Of a stretch of 64,000 nucleotides of DNA, positions 31,297-44,300 are shown piece after piece. The translations under genes were made by a program, and so were the position numbers. Source of the stretch: Pyrenochaeta sp. MPI-SDFR-AT-0127. Taxonomy: Eukaryota > Ascomycota > Dothideomycetes > Pleosporales > Cucurbitariaceae. The DNA lies in the NCBI GenBank assembly GCA_020747015.1, contig JAGTJM010000011.1, forward strand, positions 496,001 to 560,000, read 5' to 3'. A model generated the notes under the pieces. The model saw only the letters and a program-made list of their open reading frames with translations, made no database searches and was not told the origin of the DNA. Each line of letters starts with the position of its first letter. Within the stretch, counting starts at the first letter, position 1.

Positions 31297-31878
31297 CAAC
31301 AACAGCAACAACAGCAGCAACAACAGCAGCAACAACAGCAGCAACAACAGCAGAAACAACAGCAGCAACAACAGCAGCAGCAGCAACAACAGCAGCAGCA
31401 GCAACAAACACCTGCTCGGAACGGCCAAGTCCAGAACTTGGGCAAGAGCAAAGGATCGCAACCGTCACCACACATTGGTCAAGCACAAAAGTCCACTACA
31501 ACACCAAACAATTCAACAGACCCGAACAAAGCATCCACTCGAGCTATCTCGTCGGATAGAAATGGACGAGCTACACCACCAAACCCGTCGCTTGTCTTAC
31601 CAGAGACGTCCAATACTCCAGCCACACGCGTGCGTGGTTACAGCGAGCGCGAATCTTCGACCGAGCGGGCCATCTCCTCCTCAGATAGTCGAGATGGGCT
31701 TCCCATTGGAGGAATAGCCAAACGCGCGCCGCCGTCAGTAAGCACCGAATCCTCCGTCGACCTCGAGGATAGTGCAACACCTACCCAAGCCCAGCATAGC
31801 CGCGGGCCTTCAGACACGACGCAATTTCGACTGGACCTGCGCGATCCGCCCAGCTCTCCATTCAATATCAAGTTTTAA
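29191..31878 (+). CDS. RhoGAP-domain protein with long polyQ tract
   Basis: Predicted GTPase-activating protein for Rho/Cdc42/Rac GTPases, acting on polarity and actin. Exons 29191..29397, 29505..30634, 30687..30781, 30830..31878 give 826 aa. The first intron joins LLLNTPTE to KKLRKMPKSS in frame. The start is the first ATG of exon 1; 24 nt downstream ATG 29215 is an alternative. Residues 1-420 are Ser/Pro-rich and disordered. The RhoGAP domain spans about 430-620, with the arginine finger R460 in GLYRVPG, then LFKNWLRQLPDEIFP, LPPFNYYLL, and MNYNNLCICFQP. A 48-residue tract (30 Gln, one Lys, 17 Gln; residues 623-670) follows directly, then a disordered Ser/Thr/Pro tail ending RDPPSSPFNIKF. 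The target GTPase is unknown. Confidence 0.88.
31264..31407 (+). repeat. Mixed CAG/CAA repeat encoding polyglutamine
   Basis: 48 codons in frame, all CAG or CAA except one AAA (Lys) at 31354. Runs of CAG at the left give way to a loose CAG-CAA-CAA-CAG pattern. It lies immediately C-terminal to the RhoGAP domain and is a probable length-variable coding repeat. Confidence 0.95.
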
Positions 31879-32678
31879 TGAATCAAAAGGGTGGGATATG
31901 GACGAGATGACGTTAAGAGTTGGTTGGAGTTGGTCTTTTAGTTTCGCATTTTCAGTTCGCCACATTGGCTGCCCCAAGGGCGATACCCGTTTACACTTAC
32001 TGGCTTGGACTGGTGGCAGCCGTTTTGCCCTTACGCTTTTTAGTATCAGTGGAGGAGTTGATTGTGCATTATTAGCTGCTCTTTTGTGCATTATGGTGCA
32101 TTCAAGTGTTGACATTGCAGGGCCTGGGAGGTTAACCATTGATAGGATATGATAGAGTGGAGAGGGCGCTTGTACGATATGCAGACGCAGAGTCGAGGGC
32201 AAAATGAAATGGTTTCACCGCTGGATCTAGGTTGTCAACAATTTTTAGCATGTGGTGTGGTGCCAGCCCAATATGGGCAAGATGCATGCCCAGCATCTGC
32301 ACTATTGGATGGCTGCATGAGCGTAGCTCCCGGGGAACAAGAGCTTGGGGCAATGACGTCCGCCCACGAGTCGCACTTGCGGCTCGTCTGCTTTGCGACG
32401 CCCCACGCCGATCTCACACGTCTCCCGCTCTTGCTACTCTTCCCACTGCGAAGAGGGCAATTGAACCTCGAGCTCCTGCGCAGACGACCGTTGAGCTGCT
32501 TATAACCTTGATCGGGTCCTACACACCCTACATTGCCCTCTCCACCACTCCCTACTTGACCATCGCCATCTTTTATTTCCTACGGAAACAGTTTCCTACG
32601 CCGATCTTCATTGTTTATAGGCACCCTCTGCTACACCCACTTCGCCCTGCCCTTCGTCGATCGACTGCACACATTACC
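31879..32678. other. Intergenic region RhoGAP 3' end / GDB1 promoter
   Basis: Tandem plus-strand neighbours. No gene is supported. CT-rich DNA precedes the GDB1 start (about 32510-32670). Confidence 0.5.
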
Positions 32679-35600
32679 ATGTCGGCACCGCTGCAGCAGG
32701 CCGCCTCGCAGGCCGTCTACCTGTTGCCATTGACTGACGCAGGTGCCCCAGATGTGCCAGGAACCTACATTAACCTGCCACCGCCTACAAGTCCTGCATA
32801 TCTTGTCCGCTTTCAAATACAGGGCACCAGTTCGATATGTCGCCAAGGCAGCCTCTGGGTGAACATTCCCTCCAAGGGCGACAAGTTCAAGCGGACCCAG
32901 TACCGCGAGTACAAGTAGGTCGTCTACCGCGCATTTCACTCTACGCCAGCATGTTGACGTTTGCCACAGGCTCCAACCCGACTTCAATGGCATCACTGAG
33001 ATCGATGTCCCCATCTACGAAGCCAATGCCTACTCCTTCTACACAACCTACACACCGCTACCGCAATGGTCATTCACCGACGTACCCTCACCAGAGCCTA
33101 CACGGACCCCCACATACTACATCGATGTTTGCCCCCGCCTCACCTTGCACGACCAGCAGCTGCCCGTTGAGGCAGTCGTTGTATTTTCTTGCCTGTCCAA
33201 GTTCATGGGCAACTATCCCTCCGACTGGGACAATCATCTGCGAGGCATCAGCCAGCGTGGCTACAATATGGTGCACTTTACGCCACTCATGATTCGCGGC
33301 ATCTCAAACTCACCATACAGTATATACGACCAGCATGCTTTTGACAATGTCGTCTTTCCAAATGGCGAGGACGACGTTGCTCGCATGGTCAAAAAGATGC
33401 AGTCCGAGTTTAACTTACTAGCCATGACCGACGTTGTCTGGAATCACACGGCCAACAATAGCAAATGGCTTGAGGAGCACCCCGAGGCCGGCTACAACGT
33501 CGACACGGCGCCTTGGCTGCGTTCTGCCCTCGATCTAGACACTGCACTGTGGAAATTCGGGAAAGAGCTTGCAGCTCACGGCCTGCCGACTACATTCAAA
33601 AATGTTGATGACCTTCTGAAGGTCATGGAAGGCGTTAAGACACACGTTTTGGCTCCCTGCAAGCTGTGGGAATATTATGTCATTGACGTCGAGAGAGATA
33701 CCAATTCCATCATCCAAGCATGGGTTGCCGGCCAAGCCAAGTTCCCCGAGGATAGCTTTAGTGAAGCAGGTCTTCGTGGACTTGACGCTGTCAAGGACTT
33801 GCCACTGAAGCAAAAGGCCGACTGGCTGATCGAGCATGCGCTGCGCGGAGGAGACAGAATGGGCGAACGCTATCGTCGCAAGATCGACCCCGCTATTGGC
33901 GCTGGTCTTCTATGTGCACTATTCGGTCGCTTCCACAGCCGTACTAGCAGTACACCCGATGAGCGGGCAGCCAGTGGCGCTTGCACTCGTATTTTACATG
34001 AGTGCAACTTGCCTTTCTACCGCGAGTATGATGGAGACGCAGCAGAGATTATGGAGCAGCTCTTCAACCGTATCAAGTACGTTCGGATAGACGATCATGG
34101 GCCCAAGCTTGGTGAAGTGAACGATGCGAACCCCCTCATTGAGCCCTACTTCACGCGCCTGCCACTCAACGAGATCACTAAGAAGCACAACCCGGAAGCC
34201 CTTGCATTGGTGAATAATGGCTGGGTTTGGGCTGCCGACGCCATGAGAGACAATGCCGGCCCCAAGTCGCGAGCGTACTTGAGAAGAGAGGTCATTGTCT
34301 GGGGTGACTGTGTGAAGCTCCGGTATGGCGATGGCCCGCAGGATAACCCATACCTCTGGGAGCACATGGCTAAATACACACGTCTGATGGCGAAGTATTT
34401 CCAGGGCTTCCGAATTGACAACTGCCACTCCACGCCTATCCATCTTGCTGAATACATGCTGGACCAGGCACGATGTGTCAATCCTAACATCTTTATTTGT
34501 GCGGAACTCTTCTCCGGCTCCGAGGAAATGGACTTCAAGTTTGTCATGCGTCTTGGGCTTAGCGCGCTCATTCGTGAGGGTATGCAGGCATGGAGCACTC
34601 AAGAGTTGAGTAGACTTGTTCATCGTCATGGTGGTGTACCCATTGGTAGCTTTGAGACGGACGAGGTCCTCAATGCTGAGCATACGCTTAATACCCCCAC
34701 TACTGGATCTACTCAAGCACAGTCGCATCCATTCATCAAGAAAATCAAACGCAGTCCGGTCCATGCGCTTTTCATGGACTGTACGCATGACAATGAGACA
34801 CCGGCACAAAAACGAGACGCTCGCGACACGCTTCCGAGCGCCGCCCTTGTTGCCATGTGTTCTTGCGCCACGGGTAGCGTTTTCGGGTACGACGAGGTCT
34901 ACCCTGAGCTAATTGAACTTGTTCATGAGAAGAGGCTGTATTCCTCAATCAGTTCTACTGGAGGTCCAGTCAAAGCACAAGCTGGCGAGGGCGGCATCGG
35001 TGGCATTCGCAAAATCATCAATGAAATCCATGTCAAGATGGGCAAAGAGGGATACGATGAGACATACATTCATCATGACCAAGAGTACATTACTGTCCAT
35101 CGTGTCAATCCTCATACCAGGAAAGGTTACTTCTTGATTGCCCACACTGCCTTCCCTGGCTATGGGAATGGTAACGGGGGTTTTGGCAAAACTAAATTAC
35201 CAGGGACTGAAGCGAAGCTCATCGGTAGCTGGAACCTGGAAGTCGACAACAGCCCCGAAACAAGAGCGCGCATCATTGGTGACAAGACAACGCTCCGAGG
35301 CCTACCCAGTAAGACGAACAACCTTCAAGGTGTGGTCGTTGAGACCGTTGGCGACGGCTCTGCAATCACTATTCCTGATATATTTCCTCCTGGCAGTATT
35401 GCTCTGTTCGAAACTTGGGTGCCTAGTGCAGAGCACTCTGAAGGACTTGAAAAATTTGTGACAAGTGGTGCGCCTGCGGCATTCCGCGAGGTAAACCTAA
35501 CAGACTTGAATTTCATCCTGTATAGATGCGAGCAGGAAGAAAAGGATGCCTCCGACAACAAAGATGGAACATACAACGTCCCAAATCATGGAAATCTGGT

Positions 35601-37410
35601 TTACGCCGGTCTGCAGGGTTGGTGGAGCGTACTACGCGACATCGTGAATGAAAATAATCTTGGACATCCGCTCTGCAACCATCTTCGAGATGGACAATGG
35701 GCCCTCGACTATTGCGTTGGTCGGCTTGAACGCATCTCTGAGAAGGAGAAATATTCCCGGATCAATGGTCCCGCCAAATGGCTCAAGGAAAAATGCGACG
35801 CTATCCGCAAAGTTCCAAGCTTCCTGCTGCCGCGTTATTTCGCGCTCGTCATTCAGACCGCCTACAACGCCGCAGTCGACCGAGCGGTTCAGCTTATGGG
35901 TGAAAATGTTCGAAATGGCAACCAGTTCCTGAAGAGTCTTGCACTTGTCAGCGTGCAAGTAACTGGCTATATGAACAGCGCTTCATTGTGGCCTGACAAA
36001 AGCGTACCGAGTATGGCTGCTGGCCTTCCTCATTTTGCTTACGACTGGGCTCGCTGCTGGGGCCGTGATATCACCATTTCTGCTCGTGGTCTCTACATGG
36101 GCACTGGAAGGTATGACGACGCGAAGGAGCACATTCTCTGCTTTGCCAGTGTTCTTAAACATGGCATGATTCCTAACCTTCTCGGTGGCGGCGTTAACCC
36201 CCGATACAACTCTCGGGACTCGATCTGGTGGTGCCTGCAGAACATACAAGATTACACCAAGATTGTACCAAATGGGTTGGATTTACTTCAGGACAAGGTC
36301 AGGAGACGTTTCCTGCCGTATGACGATACATGGTTCCCTCACGATGACAAGCGGGCCTATTCCCAATCGTCAACGATTGAAGATGTTATCCAGGAAGCAC
36401 TACAGCGACATGCGTCTGGTATAGAATTCCGCGAGCATGATGCTGGCCCGAATATCGACAGTCAAATGAGGTCAGAAGGCTTCGACATCAAGATCTGGAC
36501 CGATTTTGATACTGGACTGATATTTGGTGGCAATCAGTGGAACTGTGGCACATGGATGGATAAAATGGGCGAGAGTGAGAAGGCTGGCAGCAAGGGCGTC
36601 CCTGGCACGCCTCGCGATGGTGCTCCAGTGGAGATAATTGGCATGTTGTACAGCACGGTACGCTGGTGTGCGGACCTGTACGAACAGGGCAAATACAAGT
36701 ACGAGGGAGTCACACTACCCAATGGTAAGGATACCATTACGTTTAAGGCATGGGCAGAGAAGATCAAGGCCAACTTCGAGCGGACGTTCTACGTCCCGCG
36801 CACTCCTGAGGAAGACGGCAGCTACGACGTCAATGCGAACGTCATCAATCGTCGCGGCATATACAAGGATCTGTACAAGTCTGGAAAGGAGTACGAAGAC
36901 TACCAGCTGCGACCGAATTTCCCAGTCGCTATGACTGTTGCCCCTGATCTGTTTGACCCCGTCCACGCTCGGTACGCACTTCAACTAGCCGACCGGGTTC
37001 TGTTAGGACCGCAAGGCATGAAGACGCTTGATCCGTCGGATTTGAACTACCGCGGATACTACATCAACAGCGAGGACTCCACCGACTTCCACACATCTAA
37101 GGGCAGAAACTACCATCAAGGTCCGGAATGGCTATGGCCAACAGGTTTCTTCTTGCGCGCGCTTCTTAAATTCGATCTGCAACGGCGCAATTCTCCCGAG
37201 GAGCGCGTCGAAAGCTACCAGCAGGTAACACGCCGCTTGGCTGGATGCATGAAGGCCATCCAGGAAAGCCCGTGGGCTGGCCTGACGGAACTGACGCAGA
37301 AGGATGGTGATTTCTGTGGTGACTCTTGTCCAACACAGGCGTGGTCTGCTAGTTGCATCATCGACTTGTTCCAAGACGCACGAGAGTATGAGGTGGAGGA
37401 GTCGCCCTAG
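32679..37410 (+). CDS. GDB1: Glycogen debranching enzyme
   Basis: Bifunctional enzyme of cytosolic glycogen breakdown: 4-alpha-glucanotransferase moves maltotriosyl units and amylo-alpha-1,6-glucosidase removes the remaining branch glucose. Exons 32679..32914 and 32970..37410 give 1558 aa, the normal length for eukaryotic debranchers. The N-terminal GH13-like half has MVHFTPLMIRG, the nucleophile-type D562 in GFRIDNCHSTP, E591 in ICAELFSG and D686 in DCTHDNE. The C-terminal glucosidase half shows AYDWARCWGRDITISARG, LLGGGVNPRYNSRDSIWW, GGNQWNCGTWMDKMGES and WPTGFFLRALL. The small first intron has a clean GTAGGT...CCACAG structure. The start context accATGt is the first ATG in frame. Confidence 0.97.
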
Positions 37411-37768
37411 TCGATAGATTTGTGAAGGTTGTTGCTATTGACAGGCCAAGCTTGTTGCAGCGAGCTGGCGCAAGCTAGATAGATTTTGTGTAGGCCTGGA
37501 TGCGAAAAGCCCTGTTGTAGATACCTTGTAATGCAATTGATTGACTTTTTATCGCTTCCAGGCTGTATTCGTACTTTGTTGCTAAGAGATCACTAGACCT
37601 CGCGTCCCTAGCGTGTTCCCCGGCTGGCGGGAACCTTGCTGATCACTCCACCCGCGGGGTCCCGGTAATAGCTGGGCGTCCCCACAGGTTTGCGACACGA
37701 ATCCCATCATATTAGGCGCTTCTCTCGTGCCTTTTCTCCTGGCACTACATTCACTACTTTTCGCCACA
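37411..37768. other. Intergenic region GDB1 / HIRAN-SNF2 gene
   Basis: 358 bp between tandem genes holding the GDB1 3' UTR and the promoter of the next gene. No further feature was seen. Confidence 0.5.
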
Positions 37769-40700
37769 ATGCCGCCCCGCAAGCGGCCTCTGGAAGCCAT
37801 CGACCTGACCAACGACGATTCGCCCTTCTACTCGTCATCGCAGCCATACGCGCAATCATCATCGCAGAACTACGTGCAAAGCTCCGCGACTCCCTCCAGC
37901 CCATACTCTCGCCCGCCGAAACAGCCACGTACAGCAAACAGCCAACGCACGGCATCTGGGTCCTCACAGAACGACGCCATTTTCATCGATGACGACGAGG
38001 ACGAGGACGACGCGTCGCAGAATGCACCGGACGCAACGCAGGGTCTAAGTGAGCAGGAGTACACTTACGGACTGTATGGAGCTATGCATGGGAAAATTGT
38101 GGGCGTGAGATATTACAGCGGAATGGCAACAATTGGGGAGATGGTCATTGCTCGTCGAGAGCCTCACAATCAGTATGATCGCAACGCCATTCAAGTACTC
38201 AACGTCCAGGGCAGTCAAATCGGCCATCTTCCGAGGACTCTGGCAGCCAAACTGGCCAGGTACATGGACAATCGCAGCCTGCTTGTCGAGGCGCACATTA
38301 CGGGCCAGAAAGGTGCCTTCGACTGCCCGATCGAGCTCAAACTCTATGGCACAAATGAACCAGTCGAGCGTGAGAATCTCTTGACCCAAATGAAAGCAGA
38401 TAAACTTCCGGTTGGGCACGCAGCCGATCGTAAACGCAAAGAAGCCGCAGCTGACAAGGAGAGGCAACGGCTTGCTAAGGAGGCCGCCAAACAAGCAAAG
38501 AAGAAGGGAGGCGCCGTTGTTGGTGTTGGAGACAACAACATTGAGAACAGTATGAGCGACTTCATGGCGGGCTCATCGCAGGGCTTCGGTCCTGGTCCCA
38601 GTCTTGAAGATATCATTGGTGGTAGCGAGCGCTTCAACCCTCGACATGTCGAGCAGATGATCGAGGAGTTTGGTGTCAAGGAGAAGGATTTGGTAAGCTT
38701 GCGTCGCAACAATCTTGGACATATCCTAACAGCCTATAGGCCGCAATGCCCCAAGCGACCCAACCTAGTTCCCTTGTGACGAAACTGCATCCTTTCCAGC
38801 TTCAGGGACTCCAATGGATGCTCGATAGGGAATCCCCTCAGCTGCCAGCTCAAGACACGAAAAACGTAGTCCAGCTTTGGCAAAGCCATCCGCGGATACC
38901 AGATGCATTTACGAATCTAGCAACAAATTTCTCTGTAAAGAATCCGACGCTTGCGTCAGGAGGCATACTTGCTGATGATATGGGTTTGGGCAAGACAATC
39001 CAGACGATATCTTTGATTATGGCCGATCGAGCTTTGAGCCGACAGGCAAAAGATGCATGTGCTGCAACACTCATCCTAGCCCCGGTCTCAGTAATGAGTA
39101 ACTGGAGCACCCAGATGAAAAAGCATGTCAAGGAAGAACACGCTCTGCGTATCATGTTCTGGCACGGTACACGCAAGGAATCAATAACCCCTAAGCAGAT
39201 TGAGAAGTATGATGTTGTTATCAGCACATACGAGTCTATCTCCACCGAATGGTATTCGCAGAAGTCAACTAACCTCCCACGGACCTCTGGACCTTTCTCC
39301 GTCAAATGGCGACGCGTTATTCTTGACGAGGCTCACAATGTCCGCAACCCCAAAGCCAAGAAAACCGTCGCCATCACAAGTCTAATGGCGCAGTCTCGAT
39401 GGTCGCTTACGGGTACACCCATCATCAACAACCTCAAAGATCTCTACAGTCAAGTCCGCTTCCTGCGCCTTTCCGGTGGTCTGGATAGCTTCGAGATCTT
39501 CCACGGTGCGATCATGCGTCCCGTCCTTCAGGGCGATGTACAGGGCAACCGCATACTTCAATTGCTTATGTCTAGCATCTGCTTGCGAAGAAAGAAGGAA
39601 ATGAGTTTCATTGATTTGAGGTTGCCTGAGCTGAGCGAGTATGTACATAAAATTAATCTGCATCCTCATGAACAGGAGAAGTATGACGCATTGGAGGCAC
39701 AAGCAAAGGGCACGTTGGATATTTACAAGAGCAAGATTGGGGGCCAGAATGCAGCCGCGACTTATCGCCATCTGCTTGAGGTATTGCTTCGAATGAGACA
39801 GCTGTGTAATCACTGGCAGCTTGTCGGTGAAGAGCGCCTCGATTCTGTCATGAAGCAGCTGGAAGCTGAGGGAGTTGTCGACTTGACTGAGGAGAATAAG
39901 TCGGCTCTCCAGAAGATGCTCCAGTTGGTCATCGAGTCGCAAGAAGACTGCCCTATCTGTCTGGATACCTTAAAGGAACCCGTCATCACCAAGTGTGCAC
40001 ACCACTTCTGCACAGCCTGTCTCGAGCGCGTCATCGAGACCCAGCACAAATGTCCCATGTGCCGCGCCGAGCTCGAATCTATCAACTCCACGACCGTCAA
40101 ACCTGCCAAGGAGACATCCGCCAAACCGGAATCGCTCACACAAGAACAACTTGCAGACAAAGCATCTCTCGAGAAGAATACATCCACCAAAGTCGAAGCT
40201 CTCCTGGACATCTTAAAGGCATCCCAGCATGATCCAACCAACAAAACCATTGTCTTCAGTCAGTGGACGAGTTTTCTGGACCTCTTACAGCCACACCTTA
40301 CACTCCATGGGTTGAAGTATACAAGAATCGATGGGTCAATGTCAGCTCCACAGCGCGACGCAGCTCTCGAAGCTCTTGACTCCGACCCCAATACCACCGT
40401 CATGCTCGCATCCCTCGCCGTCTGCAGTGTTGGTCTCAACCTAGTAGCCGCGAATCAAGTCATCATGGCAGACAGTTGGTGGGCCCCTGCCATTGAAGAC
40501 CAAGCCGTCGACCGTGTACACCGGCTCGGCCAGAAGCGCGAAACCAAAGTCTTCAGACTCGTGGTCGAGGGCAGCGTGGAAGAGCGAGTATTGGGCATCC
40601 AAGAAGAGAAGAGAAAGCTGATGGGATTGGCTTTTGCAGAGAAGGATGGCGGCAAGAAGCGCAAAAGAGGTGCTGGCGCCGGCTTGGGCGATTTGATGAG

Positions 40701-40824
40701 ACTGCTCGACACGCAGCGCCAGGGAACCGCAACCCACCCTCAGACCACCGATCAGACACTAGACCAAGCTCAGTCGGAGCCTCAGCCTCCAGCTCAAGGC
40801 CGCAAGCGGAAGCAGAAAACATGA
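37769..40824 (+). CDS. HIRAN-SNF2-RING DNA translocase/ubiquitin ligase (HLTF/Rad5 class)
   Basis: SNF2-family ATPase with an embedded RING finger; relatives (HLTF, Rad5) act in replication-fork reversal and PCNA polyubiquitination. Exons 37769..38692 and 38740..40824 give 1002 aa, close to human HLTF (1009 aa). The N-terminus has a basic patch and a SUMO-interacting-like IDLTNDDS, followed by acidic DDDEDEDDAS. The HIRAN domain runs from about residue 95 to 205 (YGAMHGKIVGVRYYSG, REPHNQYDRNAIQVLN, IGHLPR). Walker A is DDMGLGKT (387-394) and the DEAH box is D504-H507. A C3HC4 RING spans 712-752 (CPICLD...CAHHFC...CPMCR), between the helicase lobes. HELICc has QWTSFLDLLQPHL and DRVHRLGQKRETKV. 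The C-terminal tail is Gln/Lys-rich. Nuclear. Orthology to HLTF versus Rad5 paralogs is inferred. Confidence 0.92.
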
Positions 40825-41343
40825 AATAAAACATATTGAAATTCCTGGCGTACCGCTCGAGGAAAAAAAAAGGCGTTCTATGTATTCGGATCCGTCAAAT
40901 AAGGGGCCAGGATGACTATCACGAGGGATGATTTGCGTGCTATTTAGTGTTTGAGACTGGTGTCTTGTTTCTCAGTTAGCATTTAGTGTTTTATGTTTAG
41001 CTAGGTGCTCTAAGCTGCGAAGCTATGCTACGAGGAGTTACTGGTTTTGGTTTTCATCGCATTATACCATTCGTCTCAAAACAATCAACACTTTGCTCTC
41101 TACAACTTGGTCGTTCCCTGTGATTGTATCCTTTCTTAAGGGAGACTGTTATGGATAGCGGATGGACAGGTGTGTATACACCATGACTTGACCATTAGAA
41201 GAATAGAAGAAATTGTAAGGCCTCGGCCTTCGCAATTCGGAACAGAGTGTGAATATGAGACACTAAAGACCGAAGAGAGCATCGAATGAACATAAAATAT
41301 CGCATGTAAATCTTGAACGTCTATATGGTCTATGCTGCATTTC
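40825..41343. other. Convergent 3' region HIRAN-SNF2 / ECM29
   Basis: 519 bp between stop codons; AT-rich in places with a poly-A run near 40863. No gene was seen. Confidence 0.5.
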
Positions 41344-44300
41344 TTAAACTCTTGACACAGCCAAATAGCCCCTCAGTTTCTCCAACACCTCTTTGACAAC
41401 CTTCTCGTTCTTTCCCTCCTGTCTCTTCGACTCCCTTGTCCCCACCTTCTCCAACTGCTTCGCTACAGCTTCGTCTGCCTTCCAGTACGCTTCAGAGCGC
41501 TCTACAAACCGTACAAAAGCTTCCAATACTACCTCCTTGCCTTCCCAACTCTTCCCGCTGAGCGCCTTATCCAGCACCGGCCAGATAAGGCGGGCCGTTA
41601 CAGGTTCGATATTTTCGCTGCCGACTGCGTTTGTGATCTGCAAGATACAGTTGGCAACGGTCTTTGCGGCAGTGTGTTTGATAGCCCATTGTCTGCTTTC
41701 GAGATGTGTTTCAACGAGTGTAAGAATCTCCTTGAGATACAAGGATACTGTGCGCGGCCCTGCGACATGATCATCCCACGTTTCTTTAAACAGCTTCTGG
41801 ACCTGTTCGTCCGAGTCGTGTTTTGCGAGGAAAATAAAGGGCAAAAGGTCGGCGGCGAACGCGGTAAATCGGTCCGTGGCATGAAGCGAGATGGCGCGTG
41901 CAATGTCCGCCGCGAGAAGGCGATTCCTGTCACTATTCTCCTCGGATTCGAAGTATAGCTTGTTAACAAAAGCAATTGTAGCTAGTATCTGCTTGTCTGA
42001 AGCTAAGCGTGCGAGATAGCCTGCAGCTGCAGCATACGAGCTTGCAACTGTCTCATTGCGATCGTGGATTTGCTTTTGTATCAATTTTAAGAACCCGTCA
42101 GCGTAGGGGCTAAACAGAAATCTGTGCCTTGTTGCAAGTGTGACAAGAATGCGCGAGCATCCTACTTTTGAGGGTAGACCAACTGCATTTTTCATCGCAG
42201 CTTCGATACGAGGAACAAGTGCCTTCATGGTGTCTGCGTCTGCGAGATCAAGACAACGCTCAAGAGACTCTGTGAGTGGAGATGAGCGCACGCTTTGCAG
42301 GCGCATATCGTCAATCTTTTGCTCTGTGAGATTATATTTGCTCGCATTCAAATGGAGATAGTTCACAGCTTCCGGTTCCAGTGAACTCAGTAAGCCCAGT
42401 AAGCGCTCTACTAGCTCCGGGACATGAGGGTTCAGTGTCTTTGCGTTGCTCTTCTTGACGATCTGTAAGAGCGTGTGTACGGAGAATAGACGAACTTCTT
42501 CAGCTGAAGACTCGAGACCTGATGTGGAGAAGAGGAAAGGCAGAACACGGGTCAGCTGTGCATTGGCAGACTTGATCGATGAATCGCCAGCTTCGAGGGA
42601 GCGAGTTAGGATAGCGGTCAGTACGCGAGCGAGAGAGGCTGCGGCGACGCGGACGGTTTCCTTGATGTCGTCAAGGACTTTAAACGTCTTGTCCCAAATC
42701 GCACTGAGATACTTCTCGTACTGAAAAGTTTGTCAATATAGGTATTGCGAAAGCTATGTATGCTAATTCACGTACCTTTTCGATGCTGCGTCCTTGCACC
42801 AGGTCCGCTACAGCTGCGCAAGAGGCCTGACGGACACGCCACTCTTTCGTTAAGATGCTAACAAGGAGGTCGTCCATGATGGCATCGAAGTGCTTGTCGA
42901 TAGTCGCTGAAGAGTCCTTGACTAACGCATTCCAGATGTCGTTCATCGAGCGTTGTACGTTGGGGTTCGGATCAAACCTGAGCCAGCGTCAGTATAGTAT
43001 GCGGTATAATCACTTGTTCAATCCTGGGCAGCATACCTATACCGATAAAGTTTGGGGTACAACTTCGGGTTCTGCGCTAAATAACCGTCCACACTCGAGT
43101 CTGAGAAGATATTGCTCAACCCAAATCGTCCGAATGCAGCTCGACTCGACCAGATGGAATTGTTTGAAGCCATCGACATGAAACGGTACACCAAACTGGA
43201 ATCTCCAACTTCTGCCGCAAGGTTCAAGATATCCTTGTAAGTCGTAATCGACCCGTCACCAGTAGGGAGCGCACCAGGCTCGAACAGTTGCGTATCATCT
43301 GACACAGTGCCTGCCATCTTAGACTTGTTGTCCGAGAAAGAGCCCACGAGATCGCGAACGAGATCGTCTTTGAGTTGGCGGTCTCCCTTCTCGTAGACTA
43401 AACCCAGCCCACGCGAAGCTGCTTCTTGGACAACCTCGTCACGATCGGAGAGACAGTTTTTGAACGCCAGCTGACATTGGCCCAAGTAGCCTTGCATCTC
43501 AGGTTTGTGGCCGCAATACTGGAGTAGACACAGAAGCCATATCACCGATGCTTTTTTGAGCGAAGGCTTGGTCTGCAGACAACCTTTTAAAGTCTTCTCC
43601 AGGACTACTGCAAGTGTTTTCTCACGCTTAGGGCCCAATGGCGTTTGCAGAGGCGCATCCCATGGGTCCTGTACTTGTCCCGGATGTAAGATGTCGAGCT
43701 CGGCTGTCAGAGCTTTCGAGTCCCAACCCGTGGCGAAACAACTCAAGGCCTCACCGACGGAAAACTGCACTTCTGGTTGGCGGACCTCATGCAATTCGTG
43801 AAGCTTATCACCAAAGATCTTATAATCCGATATTCCTTCATTGTCAGCATCAACTTCATCTGTAATCATGGACAAATGACCCAGCGCAAGGATTGCGCCA
43901 ATTGTGCCTGTCTTTGCGGCATCGTAGATTTGGTTGGCGACATCTTCGATCTTAGCGTATTTCGCGATCAAAGGCGGCGTGACGACGTGGAAGAGAGCGA
44001 GCTGGTCGATACAGGAGTAGGCTGCGCCCTTGAGAGTCGCGTCTCTTGATTCTTGCAGTATCTCGAACAACGACTGCAATAGCTGATGAACAGGATGATC
44101 TTCTGTGATGATGTTGGCAGTTGCACCGCTCCTCCAAAATGCTCTGCTGAAGTAGTATCCAAGTGTCAAGATGACGCCGCTGATCTGGTTGATGTCACCG
44201 CCAACAGCCGACTTCCACGTGCTCAGTTTCTCAAAAAGTAGACTCTGTGACTTTTTAAGGTCTTCTTGATTGCAGTCATCGTGAGAAGCCAGCAGACCAT

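Noticed and set aside
31066..31486. Minus-strand frames rich in Leu, Cys or Ala opposite the RhoGAP gene
   Set aside because: They are translations of the CAG/CAA repeat on the opposite strand; the plus strand carries a complete domain protein.
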